A DNA stretch of 64,000 nt from Armigeres subalbatus (lineage: Eukaryota; Arthropoda; Insecta; Diptera; Culicidae). The notes beneath the pieces were generated by a model. The model did not search any database. It saw only the letters and a list, made by a program, of their open reading frames with translations, and was not told the DNA's origin. This document shows positions 33,391 through 46,265 of this stretch, piece by piece (position 1 is the stretch's first letter; every line of letters starts with the position of its first letter). A program made the position numbers and the translations under genes. The stretch spans positions 71,529,203 to 71,593,202 of the forward strand of contig NC_085139.1 in assembly GCF_024139115.2 (NCBI RefSeq). Reading direction: 5' to 3'.

Positions 33391-34299
33391 CGCTTCATGT
33401 CCGAAATAGGCTATTGGATGGAGTTATACACAGCAAATTCCATTTCCGGTTGCATGTTACGGAAGCTATATTGTTGCTACAAGCACAACTGTCTCACATT
33501 TGAATGATTCCATATTTGTTTGGGTCATTCATACTTTTATGAGCAGTAATCTGGTAAGCTGTAAAAACCGTTTTTGCACACAAGTAATAATTATGATTCT
33601 ATAATGTTTTTGAAGACAGCGGTTTACTCTTCAGGTGTGCTATGAAACCATTATACATAAGTACAACGATGTTACTAGGGATCGTTATCCCATTTCACAA
33701 GCATTCCAATTTGAACTATTTCTTCAACGCATCTAATCATCTCCTGTACATTCTCTTATATCTATTTCTATCCGTAACAATGTACTTCATACTGGCAGTG
33801 TGAATGGATATGTCCTTTCTCACCATCTCAATCTTCAGTGAGACAAAAGTCTCCACCACTACTCTTCGATTGTTTCCTAAGGAGCTTAATTTCATCTGCC
33901 AAACCTAGGAGCATATGCATAAGCTCTGCCAAGATGAAGTACATAATTACCTGCAGAGACAGAGATAAGCTCAGTGTTGTTTGGGCTAAGAAAGTAAAGG
34001 GGATATGTTTGAAGATGTATAAACAAAATTTACCTTCGAAATGCTGACAAACACTGACAAACACTAACAATGCTGTAAACACTGGCAATGCCGTTTCCTA
34101 TGAATATTGTCTGTTTTAAATAGGGTTTCCTCTGGCGTACATAACCAGTTTTAGGTCTAAGTTAGATCTCGTACAATACAGGTGAAGAAAAAGAACTCAG
34201 AGTGAAACGAAAATCGCTTTTTATAATTCCTCAATTCATCGGGTGGACAATTACGAGCATGAAACGTTAAAAGCAGCCTAGGATACTTTCAGATTTTTC

Positions 34300-34525
34300 T
34301 AGCGGAAGATGCTGCGTACAATACTCGGTGAGAGGCAAAAAAAAGACGTGTGGCTCATTCGCATGAATTACAAGCACAATCTATCATCAAAGGAGAAAAC
34401 ATTCTGAATCTCATAAAATACGGCGCACTTCAGTGGGCAGGTCATCTAGTAAATATGTCAGAAGATAGAAATGCAAAAACAATATTCATCAGAGAACAAT
34501 ATAGATGCCAGAGATAGATAATTGT
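34300..34525 (+). pseudogene. RTE-like ORF2 C-terminal fragment
   Basis: Plus-strand pieces read MLRTILGERQKKDVWLIRMN, YKHNL, then in another frame LNLIKYGALQWAGHLVNMSE DRNAKTIF. This is the same RTE tail as at 33135-33390 and 59352-59690. Frameshifted and isolated. Confidence 0.6.
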
Positions 34526-35746
34526 TTCAGCAAAGATTTCAAAACATAAAAAATAACACCAAAAATTCTTTGGAAACGCTTGAACTTTAAAAATGTTTTT
34601 CCGAATTTTATTCCCGTGTCAAGATAGGTCATCTATATAGATACGAGACAGGCAAAAAGACTAAAAATGTGTATATAATCAATTTTGAGGGTAAATTACA
34701 ATTATTGATCCTTTGTTGGGTTATCAATTGACTTTTTGTACGGTATATTAGAGAAGAAAACTATAAAAATCACTTTTTTCAAAAAATTGCCGATGAAATA
34801 TTTTAAAACACCCCGTACCTCATTTATAATGACCATGCCTAACTTTCTGTGGAAAAAAATCAGAGGTACATTAAACTTCGATAATAATCCAATTTTTTAC
34901 ACCGTGTATTGTTGAGATCGGAGAAAAGTTCTTTCATGGACCGAATGAGTAGTAGTATACAACAAAACAAAATAAAATAACTCAAATTAAAACAAAATAG
35001 TTGAATGATTCCAATATTTCTCGTGGTTAAAATCATAAGGTAGAAACTGCATTAATCGATTTCTCTTCTTCGATGTTTTCTTTTTATTAATGTGGCAAAT
35101 TGCAATTTTCCAAAGATTTTATTGTATGTTGTGATAAAGGTTGATTGCATCTTGCACCGGTTGTAGCTTTTGAAACAATTGAGTAATTAGCAAAATATAA
35201 AATCGATTAGGGGAAATCGATAAATACTGTTACGCCAATATTTTTTTAAGCGCGAGTTTTGTTCATTTTAGGGTCTTTTCGAATTACTAACTAACTAACT
35301 CACAAAACTTACAAGAATTTTTCACAGTAAATATATTGTAGCTCCTGTTGAAAGCCGGACGTGAGCTCGGGCGCAGCCGTATTTTCGCCCCCAGTATCAA
35401 GTTTATTAACGAAATCTCAAAATACGGTTTTGAAGTGTTTTTCATTCAATTCTTAAGTAACATTTTTTCAAAAATCCAATCTTTTTCAAAAATCCCAAAA
35501 ATGAGGAATTTTCCTATAGGTCTATAGACGTTCAATCTCACCGTCTCACAGTTTTTTTTATATGGAGTGTGAGAAAATAACCGACTTCCTCCTTTCCATT
35601 GCCTTCAAAGCCCTTACCTTCAAAGTACTTTTAAAAATCGGAATATCATACAATTATCATTAAGTTGGGATGAAAGTACGACCCTTTTATTTAAACGTTT
35701 TCATACAAACGTAAATAAAGAGATCCAAAAACTGCAAAGCTTATTA

Positions 35747-35929
35747 AGGTTCCCCCAAACACACGCGACACGACAGTCGCGACGCGATTCTATCGCTTGG
35801 CGACAGCGATTCTGTCGCCGTTGGTGTGGAAGCGTAAATAGAGAATTGCCTGCAGCGACCCAACGACAGAATCGCGGCGACTAGTTGTCGCCGTCGCGGC
35901 GATGAAATCGCTTAGGTTTGGGGGAGCCT
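35747..35929. mobile_element. PIF/Harbinger-type MITE, 183 bp
   Basis: Inverted ends AGGTTCCCCCAAAC / AGGCTCCCCCAAAC. A 3-bp duplication TTA lies at 35744-35746 and 35930-35932. The interior is rich in tcgcg/cgcga words that are themselves inverted. GC content is far above the surroundings. Confidence 0.75.
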
Positions 35930-36467
35930 TTAAGAAAACCTTGTGCATAATTTATTAATGAAAATGTGATTAACATGGTTATACAACAAAGCCGCATATC
36001 ATCCATTTTGGATGCCACGTGCTTTTTACGGTAATTTTTCAAGAGCAAGAGCTGAGAGAGCCATGAAGCGCATAAGGGCGAAACACTGGTAGATCATTTG
36101 CTTACTTATGCTGAACAATCCACTTTATTGTTAACACTGTACACACATTGTAACGTCAGATTTGGGTTTTTGGAAATGGGAATAGGAAAGCATGTGGTGA
36201 ATTAAAGGACATCACGATTCAGAATCCCCACCACACATTTATCTATAATTAGTACAATGAATATGAAAAATAGTGAATGTTATCAACAATAAAAATTAGC
36301 GGCAAAGGCATAAAAAACTCTTGGCAACCCGTGCAAGCAGTGCTCTCTATCGCCTAAGAATATTATATCTCACCAGCTGGGGCCATGCCCCCCCCCCCTA
36401 GACCGGGACTCTAGTTACGCCTATGGTTCCGACGGGCGATGCCATAAACAATGGGCAACAGATTCCA

Positions 36468-37777
36468 ATCCAGCTTTCCACGTTCGCCATAATGGCGGAT
36501 GCTATAAATTATTTGACGTTAACTGCTTCCCGACACTGAACTGGAATTTCTGTCCAAGCAAACATAGATTTGTCCGTTACCAATAACACCCGAATTGTTA
36601 TTTGTTTTTCACCAACAAGGGAAGTATGTGGAAAATGGGATTATTTTTACAAAATTTGATATTACTATATTTTATTCTTTTCAGATACTTTCCATCTTTA
36701 AAAATCTCAGAACTCATGGCGATTTACCTGTTTGATGGGTAGTGAATCGAAATGAACGTGGTAATATTTAAAAACACAAAGGACAAACATATATGCAACA
36801 TGAAAATAATAATACAAAGTACTTCAATCATATTACTTCAAAGTTTGCTAGACAGAGGCTAGTGAATAGCCTCAAAGAGGCGCTAATTCCAACGCTCTAG
36901 AACACTGTTCATCTACGCAGATTTCAACTGACTAGCACCGGCGGCTTACGCACCCGCGTGGTGTTTCATAGATCCAATTCTAAAGATTTCTTTTCTCAAC
37001 GGACTATGCTTGAAATATTTAAATCTAGGATATTTAAATGACCTTGATATCATGAGAAGTAATTTTGTTTTCATGAGAAGTGCAAATTGTTGTATATTTA
37101 TATATACCAAGTAATAGTAGAAAGTTCAGAATGTTATTATGCTAAAATAGATATCAGGTTACGGGGAATACCGAGGAATCAATCGAGAGACTCAGAGTAC
37201 ATATCATTAATTTTCTCAATAAAATCCAAGTTTAAAAATATACCCAAAAACTAAATTGTGCGCACTTCATTTGTATTAGAAACTTGATGGCTAACATACT
37301 GCATTGAAATGGGAATTGTTGAGCCTAAAACGTATTTCATATGGACATAGATACAGTGCGAAAATTTAAATTCTGATTTTCTTTATACGATTATACAAAC
37401 TTAAATTATTACAACCCATCAAAAAGTATTTCACAAACAATATCTTTCAGAACGACTACCTATCGAAACTATTTGGTTGTACATAGTTCTCTATTTCTGC
37501 GACGAAAATCGTTTCCGGAAGATTTCACAATGTCTGAAATAAATTATAAGTTAGTCAGTACAAATATATTTAAATTAAAGCGATTGGTTCAAATGGTAAC
37601 TCTCAGTTTTTTCAGTAGATTTGATCTTGTTTATAAAAACATAACAAATATCGGGCTGCCATTGACAACGAAAAATATCAAAGCTTGCTAGCTGTTAATT
37701 TCAGTTCAGTGTCGGGAAGCAGTTAATGTCAGTTTTATTATAGCAGCCGCCATTATGGCGAACGTGGAAAGCTGGAT
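36468..37777. mobile_element. TIR element, 1.3 kb, atccagctttccacg ends
   Basis: Inverted ends of about 75 bp share atccagctttccacgttcgc, cataatggcgg and actgcttcccgacactgaac. The interior is AT-rich; the only frame (37473-37691) has no motif. No clear target-site duplication. Confidence 0.7.
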
Positions 37778-37982
37778 AGGGGCGTGAACTTGTCTGGTTG
37801 AGTAGAACATCTGGAAAGGCTCTCAATTTTTCATTCCGATCATCCATAAGAGGCCTTTGGTCTTGCGAGCTTGAATTTACTTTTTAGCGAGCGTGAAATT
37901 TTCGTTTTTTCAAATTTATTTTCACAGTTTAGAGAAAAAATTGACACGGCAAAAAATATGCATCCTTACAGATTCACAACAT

Positions 37983-38450
37983 ACTTCGATCTGGTCTTAA
38001 ATCGTTAGATTGTGCATTAATTCGGAGCATACTAGAGTATGGAGTGAAAATCTGGGCTCCGTATCATTCCGTTCACATTGAACGCATCGAGAGAATACAA
38101 AAACGCTTCATCAACTACGTCTTGCGCCGTTCATCATGGAACGATCCATCAAACCTGCCTCCATACCGAAATCGTTGTGCTTTGACTGACTTGCAACCAT
38201 TAGCAGACCATCGGGTGATGCTTCAGAGGATGTTTATTTTCGACGACATAACGTGCAACATCGACTGCCGTTACATCCTGGAGAATGTTCGATTTCATGC
38301 ACCGTCTCGTCAACTCATGAATCGTCAGCTGTTATGGATCCGTGGGCACCGCACACATTACGGTCAAAATAATCCATTAGACTTATGCTGCAGACTATTC
38401 AACGAAGTGTGTTGTTTTTTCGACTTTAATGTTAGCAAATTATTTTTTTA
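37983..38450 (+). pseudogene. Jockey-like ORF2 C-terminal fragment
   Basis: The frame reads LRSGLKSLDCALIRSILEYG, then VKIWAPYHSVHIERIERIQK RFINYVLR and continues to a stop at about 38450. This is the region after the RT thumb in Jockey-type ORF2. It could continue the fragment ending at 29480 (..ALKSLY), but both contain the same LKSL block, so they overlap by a few codons and may be two separate copies. A short 3' UTR follows, split by a Tc1/mariner-type insertion, and ends in an (aaat)n tail at about 39079-39104. Confidence 0.78.
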
Positions 38451-38460
38451 AATAGGATTA

Positions 38461-39028
38461 AGGCTTGTACGCGACAAAATCTGGACACCTTTAAACACGT
38501 ATAACTTTTGAAATAGCTCATCAACAAGTGAATTATTTCGTAGATTGATGAATGTATGCCTGTACTTTCTGAAAATATATTTCTTATAAGTGTTACAAGT
38601 ACGTAGTGAAAGATGGCGTCGGAGGAATTGCGGGTTCGGAAAGAATTGTGTGCAGTCGCAATTGAAATTCGGGTATCTCGATCCAGAAACTGACTAAAAA
38701 CATTTTGTTTTCATGTGAACACTGTTCAAAGCGTTTTAAAATTTGTCGATGCTTGTTTGACAATATCTAAAACGTTAGAGAGTAGAACAAAAACGGATTT
38801 TATGAGCCACCAGAAGGATACGAGCTCGAAACAAATTCTACTGAGGATGCCAGATCTTTCGGCACGTATTATTTCTTTGAAAATTCAAATGTCACCAAGT
38901 TTCGTGCATACATCGAAGCATCGATAAGGAATGAAGCCATTTGAAGTAAAAAACGTACCGAAATAAACCAACAGCAGTTTATTTTTATTCTTAAAGTTTT
39001 GTGTCCAGATTTTGTCGCGAACAAGCCT
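38461..39028 (+). mobile_element. Tc1/mariner-type element with transposase remnant
   Basis: Inverted ends AGGCTTGTACGCGACAAAAT / complement continue into ctggacac. TA lies on both sides (38459-38460 and 39029-39030). It carries the N-terminal part of a transposase on the plus strand and lacks the catalytic part. Confidence 0.85.
38613..38960 (+). pseudogene. Tc1/mariner transposase, DNA-binding N-terminus
   Basis: Starts MASEELRVRKELCAVAIEIR at 38613. After a stop it continues NTVQSVLKFVDACLTISKTL and LRMPDLSARIISLKIQMSPS, then FVHTSKHR and, past another stop, GMKPFEVKNVPK. The layout (two helix-turn-helix motifs ending in '..S..TV.R..K..GLK.Y') is that of the paired-like DNA-binding domain of Tc1-family transposases. 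The DDE domain is absent. Confidence 0.75.
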
Positions 39029-39140
39029 TAATTCAAACAATCAGTCTGTGCCATTTATGAGTTGAAGACGATATACAATAAATAAATAAATAAATAAATA
39101 AAGAAGAAAGTGAACGTACCTCTTAAATCGGAGAAAATGA

Positions 39141-39266
39141 GGAACAAACATCAAGTCTACTTGTCCCATCTAGAAAATGACCGCATAAGAGTCCCATTAT
39201 CAAGGAAAAAGGGACTCATTTGCGGTCATTTTCCATCTGGGACAAACTAGCTTGATATTTTGTTCT
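39141..39266. mobile_element. Short foldback with gcataagagtccc
   Basis: Arms of about 56 bp pair around a short a-rich loop. Shared words are gaaaatgaccgca..gagtccc and ttgtccca. Its core word matches the ends of the MITE at 22029-22440. Confidence 0.65.
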
Positions 39267-42200
39267 ACTTTTCCTGAACAAACATTCCCATTTAACAACT
39301 GCATTCAATAATAATATGATGAATATGACCGTTACAGAGTCTAACTCGAAAACGACTAAAATTCATATGGGACTGATATGCGATCATTGGCAGAGCTACT
39401 CTCATATGAAAATTAACTCGTCATCCACAACAAAGCTCACCGGAAGAGACACATCAAGCAGTTCGATAGCTATTGCCCCTATGATACTAAACGCGAGAAA
39501 TGTCCTTCACAAGGCCACAAGAGGTTCCTTATGCCCGTAATTGGTGCGCACACCATGTAGAAAAGGATATTTATATAAATCTTTTGCATTTTGCATGGTT
39601 TTATTGAAGAACTGTATTAAAATCTGCCATCCGTTGGTTGGGTGAATGTTGAAATTTTCGTCAAGGATTGGTAATTTAAAACTCATTTCGAAAGTACATA
39701 TTCGAAAATACGATAATGTTTATGTTAGCATACGAAATCAAATGAGTACGGATTGATTCCTACCTCAACACGCACAAAGTTGACTCAGAACCGCTAACAC
39801 ACTGAAATTTTGCATCCACAAATTGGATCATGTCACAGTCAGTAAAGTAAACACTAGTTCGCATCAGATCCTCCCTCATCAGCCGTTCCCAGTGCAGTGA
39901 TCATAACAAACTTCATCATCGTCACCGCACGGCTCTCGCTGGTTTCCTACATGGCGGTTGATGTTGCACCATCAAAAGCTTCAATCAGAGAACATGAAAA
40001 TTTCCGACAGGGTTTTTTTTCTGGTATCTGTCTCGCCATGTGTACTCAAATATGCATTTCGTTCAGTGCGCAATGAGGACGCCGGAACCCGTCGTTGTCG
40101 GCACCGAGCAGTTTTCGCTACTTTTCAAGCTATTTGTCGGTACGTAAACATTCACTCGAGCCCTGAATAAACAAATGCTCACTTCATCACGAAATTAATT
40201 GACTACTGTGCCTTTGCACTGATAGGTGTCTTTCAGGTGGGAGATAAGGCAACGGTATTAAAAAAGTATTTAACTAAATCAACTTTAGTCACAACTTACG
40301 AGGAAAATTACAATTAGTCGTCAGTGAGATATCAACAATGAAAAGAAATTCGGTTTCCTATAAGTCATGATTAAGAAAATAGTTTATTGCATTCGGAAAA
40401 ATGAACGGTTCTGTACAGGTTTTGTACAAAACAAGACAGTGCATATGCAGAACTTTTTATGGTGTAAGAACAGAATATGTACCATTCTCTAGAGAGGATG
40501 ATACATATTCAGTCTAAGATGCAAATATCGTTGCCTTCATGTCAAGCTACATATGACTGACTTGGCAGTGGAATAGCCAACACTATACTGAAGGGACCAC
40601 CGACATGAAGGAACTTTTCCATAAAAGCGTCCCAAACACGAGAAAGCTTTAACAGCGATGCCATGGATTCTCCTTCCGCGTATTAGATAGATATCGTCGT
40701 CGGTTTGCTGCCGTAAACTTCAGTGCCATGAGCATTTTATCAGGAAACGAAAAAAACTTATTCTGAAAGTCGAATCGCACATAAAGACGTAAAGGAACGA
40801 TCCTTTTACACCCCATCCTCGATTTCATCGATTATTTTTACTAACATGCGTACTTACAGCTGAAGAATCATAAACACAAGAGACTAGACTATTGTTTATG
40901 TATAATTGTTTAAACTAATATGAATAGTTTGCGATTATAAATTTGGACAGGAACCCTACTTCTTCCACCATAAACCCGACGGGGAAAAATTATTAGTCTC
41001 CAACCTGCCGATGAGGAGGGATTGTGTAAAGTTTTCCATTTGTTGATAGGTTCAAGCAGCACATGAATCATCTTCTTACAATTATCAAAACGATACAATA
41101 TTCTTTTGAAATTTGAACTTTCCCATCATCTCGGGCCACCATTCCGCCCATATCATTCCACTCGGTTTGATAACCATTGCCCCCGGTGAGAAAATCCTGT
41201 TTATCGAGCTGACTGTTCCGTTCCCCATACCTACACGAATCACGGATCAAGGTTGTTATTTCAAAGCAGAGATGGCTCGATTCATTTGAAACAACTTCAA
41301 AAAAGATTGAAATGAAATATCTGTAACACGCAGGGTGGGAGGGGCCGAACAAACGCATGCCGGGGAACGGCGCGCAATATATGCACAATCGGGTCTCATT
41401 TTACGCGGATTCTTTCAAAAACGGAGAAGCATTTTTTGGGGTTCAGCTTAGAGACGGACCACTAATTACACAAGGAGGGGTGGTTGTCATTTTCTTACGG
41501 TCCATACAAGCTCAAGAAATGTTTGTTAAATTTACCATGGAGGGAGGAGAGGTTGAAAAATAAAAACAAATCCCTTACGTCTAATTGAACTCGGCTAGGT
41601 AAGAACTTAATACAAAGGTTGAGCCTTGAAGTTTGATGTGCTGTACGGGACTCTACTGCACACTTCATTTCAACGACTCAGTTAAGGTTTATCTGAATTT
41701 ATCAGGAACAATAAACAGATGGATGAGTTGTTGTTTAAATAAATATTTCTAAATCAAAAGTTGATTTGTCCTGACAGCTTTATATTTGCTAAGCCTGAAG
41801 TTAATCCATCACATTGGGAATGAGAAATCAGTTATGTTCATTAAGAGAATCCAACACACTTTCTGTGTAACAGAAAGCAAAATTGAATTAAAGCGAATAT
41901 GGACAGCTCGATTATAAATCCGACTAAACTGGATGTTGTCAGAAGCAAAACTTCTCCAAATAGCTCAAGGGGAGTAGGCAAGTTGCGTTTAATCTGTGTC
42001 ATGTTACCACAAGGTACAGAAACAGAAACGAATCCACAGTATTTCCGCATATCTAAACAAAAGCTCGTGTAAACAGCTGGAAGCGATCCGCACAACTGTT
42101 TAGGTTTCCATATCGCTTAAAACGAAAACAATGCCATTTATCGGAAAACCTACAGCACACGGCCCATCCCGGTATCCGAAGTCCAAACAGGAGGCAAAAG

Positions 42201-42877
42201 CAAAAACTCGCAGCAGATAAACCTTTTTCCAGGATCAAAGCAGAGCGGCTGATGGCCAGATGCGACCCGCAAACAAATATCATTCGATGGTTACCGTTGC
42301 GTTTGATAGGTAGGCAGTTACAAACAACAAATAGAAACCGCGAAAACTATCGTTCGGATGTTGGAAAATAAACCTGCATAACTATGGATGGACTGCCTAC
42401 AATGGAAAAATGTATGTTTATTACCTGATGTAGAGGAAAACAAAAATATTCAGCTGTTGTTTCGAATGGCAGTTATTATTTTCTATAAACTAAATTGTAG
42501 TTTCCATAGTCAATCATGTTTTGTGGTTCAAAATCATTTTAGTTTTACAATTATTTCATTATTTCTAACAACACATGCACATTGTAATTAAACCTATTAT
42601 TGAAATTGAAATTCAAATTATTCGCTTTTAGAAAATCCAAGCCTATTCAAAAGAACGAACTGAAATCTAATAAAATATAAAAAATGTTTACAGTTAGTAT
42701 CTTGTACCAGGAATTAAATCCAAAGAAAAATGAACGAATCTCCCATTTATCATCTCTGTAGGGCAGCGAGCTGATTCCCTTCGTAGTTGGTAGTGCTTGC
42801 TTTTCAAATGTGATTCAAACGCTAGCCCAACTACTTACTCTAACAAAGTTGTATGTAACGTAACATGTATTTAAGAA
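39267..42877. other. 3.6-kb interval with no recognised feature
   Basis: This is the longest stretch without a recognisable TE. Frames at 41068-41388 (-), 41357-41563 (+), 41841-42095 (-) and 42053-42283 (-) are below 110 codons and show no motif I know. It could be host intron or intergenic DNA. Confidence 0.4.
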
Positions 42878-43300
42878 TTCCTACTTGTTTTTTTTTTAAT
42901 TTTTTTTTTGAGCAAGGGTAAACGGAAATCTGCATCCAGACACGTGAGGAGGTTAACTCAGGTAGTGTGGGGATGGGTATGTTACCCGACCCACTAAAAC
43001 CAAAACCCTTTCGCCAGTCCGTACCCCCGGCCCGCAATTAAGCAATACATCAGGGGGGAACTACTTGACGTTAATACACATCGACTTCAAGGGTGGTAAC
43101 CTCACCACCCGTCGATCGCAAGCTATGATAGTAACCTAGCGGTCCGTATCATAATCTCACGTTGGAGACGAGCACCCCGACAACAACCACCGCGCATGAA
43201 CCGCAATGACCTCTATATCTACATACGGAGGTCCCCGCAGCCCAACCGCGACATGTTGGTTGTCGGAGTGAGCAAAGTGTTCACTGCATCACAGGTGCCC

Positions 43301-46265
43301 TTACTGCATTCGTTGGTTTTGTTCAAGACGCCACCACCGCTGCAGTTTCGACATAATCTGTTGAGATGCTGTGTTCACCGCATTCCATATATCTTCCTCC
43401 CGGCACATCCTCTCGACGAAGTTGTCCGGGGTTGTATTCATACTGCTAACAAGCAGCATGGCATTGCGTTCTACCTCGAATCGCGGGCATGCGAACATCA
43501 CATGCTCTGCCGACTCTACCTCACCTACACATTCTGGACACTCCGCAGAATCTGCGAAGCCAAACCTGTGTAGGAATTTTTTAAAGCAACCATGTTCAGA
43601 CAACACCTGTGTTAGGTGGAAGTTGACCTGACCATGTTTTCTATCGACCCAATTGGACACATCCGGAATCAGTCTGTGGGTCCAACGACCTTTGACTGCG
43701 GTGTCCCATGCTCTTTGCCATTTGAGCAGCGAGGTTGCTCTCTTGACACGTCGCACTTGCACCGAGTCCCTTTCGTTGTAGCACTCCACATCTTCCTCTA
43801 GGAGTATGTCAATCGGCATCATCCCAGCTATAACGCACACCGCCTCATATGATATGGTGCGATATGCGCTCGCGACACGTAGGCACATCAGCCGGTGTAC
43901 TCTGATCAGTTTCTTTACATTGTACTCGGCCTTTAGTGCTACGGCCCATGCCAGTACGCCATAGCGGATGATAGACAATGCTACGCCCGCTATCAACCTA
44001 CGCACTTGACTATGCACCGCCGATCTGTTGGACATCATTCGTGATAAAGATTTTATCGCCAATGAAGCCCGCTGACATGCATAATCGACGTGGCTCGTAA
44101 AATTGAGGTTATCGTCGATCATCACGCCCAGATGCTTAAGAGACCTCACGGAGTTAACTGTGCAGGTCCCTACTCGTATCCTCGCTTACTGCAACCCGCT
44201 TACTGTTATGCACCACCACGACTTCCGTCTTGTGGTGTGCAAGGGACAACCGCCTCAAGTTGAGCCATTCCTCCACTCTGCCAATCGCGTATGAAGCCTT
44301 CAGTTCGACTTCGTCGAGAGTGTCTCCTGTTACCTCTAGCATTACGTCATCCGCGAAGCCTTCTATTTTCACACCGGCCGGGAGACTTAAGCGTAATACA
44401 CCGTCGTACATAATATTCCACAGAGCCGGTCCGAGGATCGACCCCTGTGGAACACCCGCAGACACTACGGTCGACTTTTGACCAGCATCCGTGTCGTATA
44501 TCAGCACCCTATTCTGAAAATAACTTTTCAGTATCCTGCACAGGTAATCCGGAACTCTCAATCGGTGCAGAGAGTCAGCAATAGCTACCCAGTTAGCATT
44601 GTTAAACGCATTTTTTTCATCAAGTGTAATCAATGCGCAGTATGAAATACCTCGCCTGTTCAAACCTCTCGCTATGTTGGCCGTATCCGTTACCGATCGA
44701 ATTGCTTCGACGGTGGAACGACCTTTACGGAAGCCATACTGGTTGTTTGATAGCCCACCAGTACGCTCGGTATAGGTCGACAATCTGTTCAGAATAACCC
44801 TCTCAAGCAGCTTACCAGCTCCGTCGAGGAGGCAAATCGGTCTGTATGCCGAAGGTTCTCCCGGGGATTTCCCAGGCTTGGGCAATAGCACCAATTTCTG
44901 TCGTTTCCAACAATCTGGAAAGTTTCCTTCACCCAGACAACGTTGGAGGCAGCTCCTGAACATATCTGGAGCGGCAAGAATCGCGTGTTTAAGGGCCAGG
45001 TTTGGAATACCATCCGGACCCGACGCCTTATTGTGCTTAAAACCTCTTGCGGTTTCGATAAGCTCTTCGATAGTCACTAACGGGACCACGTCAACCGACC
45101 CATACGGTGTATCAGGCCAGTCTGGTGAATCATGCTTCGGGAACAGCCCTTCAACGATCCTAGCTAACAGCTCCGGAGATCTCTCAGGAGGTGTGCTATT
45201 TGTTTTAGCCATCACTATCCTGTAAGCATCCCCCCATGGAGTGTTGTTTGCCATACTGCACAGCCTTTCAAAGCATGCTCTTTTACTACACTTTATTTCG
45301 TAGTTTAGAGCTCTGGTTGCTGTCTGGAATGTCCGGCGTCTATCAAGTCGATCAACCTCGTTTCTTGCACGTCGTAGTCTTCTTTTGGCTTTAAGGCAAG
45401 ATCTACGAAGTTCAGCTATCACGTCAGTCCACCAGTACGCTGGTTTGTGGTTCCCATATGGCTTACACTTCCTTGGCAAAGCCATGTCGCAAGTTCGTGT
45501 CAAGACATCGGTCAACTCGTCACCATTAAGGTTCAAAGTCCGATCTTCCCACTGTAATGATTCAATCAGCAGTTCTCGATCGAACTGTGAGGTGCGCCAT
45601 CCTTGGTCAGCACCTCTGACCTTTCTCGTAGCTCTAGATCCAGTGGGGGTATAGCTAACCATAAAACGAAGTTCCTGATGGTCACTAGCTGTATACCCTT
45701 CATGTACTCTCCAATCCGGATTCAACGTCCATCCCGCGCTGCAGAAGGTCACGTCGATGCATGATTCACCGTTCGGTCCCCTGAATGTTGACACTTGGCC
45801 TTCATTCAGCAGGACTACATTAAGTCCCGCTAGAGACTCTAGCAGAATATGGCCTCTAGCGTTGGTGAACCGGGATCCCGAGTCCACCGCCCACGCATTG
45901 AAGTCCCCTGCTACTACTAACGGTTTTAGACCAGTTAGTTTGGCCGCAAGAGTGTCCACTACGCTAGTATACTGCCCTATACTCCATCGAGGAGGATAGT
46001 AACAGCTACAAAAGTAAACTCCGTTCACCATTGCTATAACGAAACCCTCATCGTTAGGAGATGATATTATCTCCTGAATGGGGAACCGCCCGCAAGTCCA
46101 GATTGCCACCGATCCGGACTTGTCAGCAACCCAACTGCCGCTTCCAGCAGGGATGCGATATGGGTCGGACAGCAAGGCAACATCAGCTTTACACTCAGTA
46201 ACCGACTGTTGTAGCAGCGCTTGCGCTGCCTCGTAGTGGTTTAAGTTTAGCTGTGTTACTTGCAT
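43301..46265 (-). pseudogene. R1-clade ORF2: endonuclease-RT, one frameshift
   Basis: ORF2 cuts DNA and copies the element RNA at the nick. It starts at ATG 46265, overlapping the ORF1 stop (ATGCAAGTAA). The first 703 codons are open. Endonuclease: TQLNLNHYEAAQALL at the start, VVAGDFNAWAVDSGS near residue 120, ASDHQELRF near 205. RT: KASGPDGIPN, LLPKPGKSPGEPSAYRPICL, NQYGFRKGRSTVEAI, ALITLDEKNAFNNANW (motif A), GVPQGSILGPALWNIMYDGV (motif B), GFADDVMLE (motif C). A frameshift at about 44155 moves into frame 44149-43301, which starts RSLKHLGVMIDDNLNF and ends with the Cys/His motif CPECVGEVESAEHVMFAC. Total about 985 codons, normal for the clade. All main catalytic residues appear present. 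Confidence 0.92.

Larger units (their letters stand above)
32762..34906. mobile_element. CACGGTG-ended element with ~320-bp inverted arms
   Basis: Left end CACGGTGTAAAAAAATGGAT at 32762 and its complement ending 34906, flanked by the 5-bp duplication tattg (32757-32761 and 34907-34911). The arms 32762-33090 and 34583-34906 are about 85% inverted by eye. Ends starting CAC..TG with a 5-bp duplication fit Transib (whose ends resemble the RAG heptamer) or CMC relatives. No transposase is present. The interior instead holds two RTE-like fragments in opposite orientation. Confidence 0.65.
32169..36425. mobile_element. hAT-flanked block, 4.26 kb, CAT(T/A)GGCGTAA ends
   Basis: Left end CATTGGCGTAAATAAGGGGG and right end complementary to CATAGGCGTAACTAGAGTCC, both followed by long G or C runs. 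An exact 8-bp duplication, gttccgac, lies at 32161-32168 and 36426-36433. I see no transposase. The body contains a 2.1-kb Transib/CMC-like element and a PIF/Harbinger-type MITE. A third copy of this terminus is at 1225-1286. Confidence 0.75.
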
